DNA of 5,430 bases from positions 1 to 5,430 of the forward strand of contig CAMDZY010000120.1 of the NCBI GenBank assembly GCA_945910975.1, written 5' to 3'. The position numbers and the translations under genes are program-made. This DNA is from an uncultured Clostridia bacterium. GTDB taxonomy: Bacteria; Bacillota; Clostridia; Oscillospirales; Oscillospiraceae. Positions 4,362 to 5,430 of the stretch are shown here, piece after piece. Numbering within the stretch: position 1 is the first letter of the stretch; each line of letters begins with the position of its first letter. The notes beneath the pieces are model-generated. The model worked only from the letters and a program-made list of their open reading frames with translations. It made no database searches and had not been told where the DNA came from.

Positions 4362-5430
4362 GGCAGATCCTCCTTTTTCGGCTGTTCTTCGGGCGGCGGT
4401 GTGCACGGCTGTGATAACTGCATCTGTTCGGCATAGGTCTGTATCGTCTGCCGCATTGCCACCACGCATTCGTGCGGCTGTGCCTGCCCACGCACCACAT
4501 CCTCTGCAAACGCTCTGCAATTCGGTGCGCCGCAAGCGCCGCAGTCAATGCCGGGCAATGACCGGTGCAATTGCTCAATCCGTGCCATAAGCTGCATACT
4601 CTGCCCAAGATTATCCGCCAAGCGGCTCATAGGGGTGTAGGCAGGGAATCCGTCAAAGAAAAACTCCACCGGTACATAGCTCTCCTCACGGCGTGGTGCA
4701 TTTTGCCGGATCGGCAAATATCGCCGCAGTGACAAGATGCGCGCTTTTGCAATGAAAGGGTTTTCCACCGTTAATACCCCGCCCACGCAACCACCCGGAC
4801 AGGCATTCAGCTCAATGAATTCAAGGCCCTGTATATTACCGTTTTCAATCTGATCCAGCACGCGCACAACATTTTCAATACCGTCTGTTGCTAAATACTT
4901 ATCATTGAATATTGCAGTGGACTCGCCCCCGCTGGATGCCCAGCCCACACCGAGCGAACCGGATGCACAGGCGTGATTCGGCGTGGCCTCCCGCTTCATG
5001 ACGCGCAAAAGCGCAAAATAGACATCCGCCATGGAAACTACCACATCAATTTGACTACGGTAGGAGCCAAATCCGTTTTTCACATAGCTAACCTTGGCAG
5101 GACACGGAGAAATAAAGCAAACACCGATCTGCGCATCCGTCAAGCCGGGATTTTTTTCTTTGGCGCGCCGCCGTGCCATCGTTGCCGCAATTTCCATGGG
5201 GGGCAACATCGGCATGATATTGTCCCGCAGAAACGGGAACCGCATGGATATCAACCGAACCACCGCGGGGCAGGCAGAACTGATCACCGGTTTTTTGATC
5301 CCGGGCGTTTCAAGATACATTCTCGTATAAGCGCTGACCAGCTCCGCAGCTGCGGCAACCTCATATACATCATCAAACCCTAAGTCATACAGCCCCTGTA
5401 TAATATAGTCAATATCGTCCACACCGCTAA
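4358..5430 (-). CDS. HydS-like putative sensory [FeFe]-hydrogenase homologue with RnfB-type Fe-S domain (5' end off the right edge)
   Basis: C-terminal 357 or so codons of an [FeFe]-hydrogenase large-subunit-like protein. Residues are counted from the GTG codon at 5422, which is internal: the frame stays open to 5430 and the family has about 100 more N-terminal residues with ferredoxin clusters. H-cluster loops are recognisable but altered: SSACPAVV (48-55, ligand Cys51), SPCPAK (105-110, Cys107, Lys110) and NACPGGCVGG (206-215, Cys208 and Cys212). All four ligand cysteines remain. The residue before Cys51, the proton-relay Cys in catalytic enzymes, is Ala50; the usual Met of loop 2 is Ser105, that of loop 3 Asn206, and the loop-2 Glu is Tyr113. 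These changes are typical of putative sensory HydS hydrogenases. A C-terminal domain has the RnfB-type [4Fe-4S] pattern C294-x2-C297-x4-C302-x16-C319 and ends in a Pro/Glu/Lys-rich tail. No PAS domain is visible. Likely role: H2 or redox sensor rather than bulk catalyst (inferred). Confidence 0.92.
   Translation of the reverse strand, partial: SGVDDIDYIIQGLYDLGFDDVYEVAAAAELVSAYTRMYLETPGIKKPVISSACPAVVRLISMRFPFLRDNIMPMLPPMEIAATMARRRAKEKNPGLTDAQIGVCFISPCPAKVSYVKNGFGSYRSQIDVVVSMADVYFALLRVMKREATPNHACASGSLGVGWASSGGESTAIFNDKYLATDGIENVVRVLDQIENGNIQGLEFIELNACPGGCVGGVLTVENPFIAKARILSLRRYLPIRQNAPRREESYVPVEFFFDGFPAYTPMSRLADNLGQSMQLMARIEQLHRSLPGIDCGACGAPNCRAFAEDVVRGQAQPHECVVAMRQTIQTYAEQMQLSQPCTPPPEEQPKKEDLP
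4369..4375 (-). promoter_or_regulatory. Shine-Dalgarno site deciding the GTG start of the DRTGG gene
   Basis: AAGGAGG on the minus strand, a near-perfect anti-SD match, 7 nt before GTG at 4361 and inside the 3' end of the hydrogenase-like gene. It fixes the short (109-aa) form of the DRTGG protein. Confidence 0.7.

Noticed and set aside
4362..4535. 58-codon N-terminal extension of the DRTGG gene to an ATG at 4535
   Set aside because: It lies inside the conserved RnfB-type Fe-S domain of the preceding gene, and GTG at 4361 has a near-perfect SD site.
5420..5422. GTG at 5422 as the true start of the hydrogenase-like gene
   Set aside because: The frame continues open to the window edge, the GTG lies within a conserved region of the H-cluster domain, and N-terminal ferredoxin clusters of the family would still be missing.

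Overview
The whole window reads as one minus-strand operon from an anaerobic, H2-metabolising Firmicute. The protein families and their order resemble hydrogenase loci of Clostridia, and the moderate GC content with strong purine-rich Shine-Dalgarno sites would suit an Oscillospiraceae/Ruminococcaceae-type gut or fermenter bacterium. That placement is inferred from gene families and style; there is no rRNA or other taxonomic marker here. No plus-strand gene, tRNA, mobile element, CRISPR or terminator is supported.

Layout in transcription order (high to low coordinates): (1) 3' part of an [FeFe]-hydrogenase-like protein with altered H-cluster motifs and a C-terminal RnfB-type Fe-S domain, resembling sensory HydS proteins, running off the right edge; (2) a 109-aa DRTGG-domain protein starting at GTG; (3) a 246-aa PHP-domain metal-dependent phosphoesterase; (4) a 192-aa stand-alone histidine-kinase-type ATPase starting at TTG; (5) a 122-aa thioredoxin-fold [2Fe-2S] ferredoxin-like protein; (6) a 598-aa NuoF/HydB-type flavoprotein with an extra N-terminal [2Fe-2S] domain and two C-terminal [4Fe-4S] clusters; (7) the N-terminal 157 codons of the catalytic [FeFe] hydrogenase HydA, running off the left edge. 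Genes 1-4 are joined by three successive 4-nt stop/start overlaps (GTGA, ATGA, TTGA). Later gaps are only 34, 21 and 26 nt. No intergenic stretch exceeds 40 nt, so there is no room for an internal promoter of ordinary size outside coding sequence.

Working model: HydB binds NAD(P)H through FMN and passes electrons over Fe-S clusters to HydA, which makes or oxidises H2, possibly in a ferredoxin-linked bifurcating mode. The upstream four genes look like a sensing and signalling module: an H2- or redox-sensing hydrogenase homologue plus a kinase-type ATPase, a DRTGG protein and a PHP phosphoesterase that may report to expression or activity of the enzyme. The functional link is inferred from operon structure. 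Notable oddities are the absence of a hydC/nuoE gene from the place where related clostridial loci, as I recall them, carry it; the Ala in place of the proton-relay Cys in the HydS-like protein; and the lack of a full four-Cys ligand pattern in the small ferredoxin-like protein.
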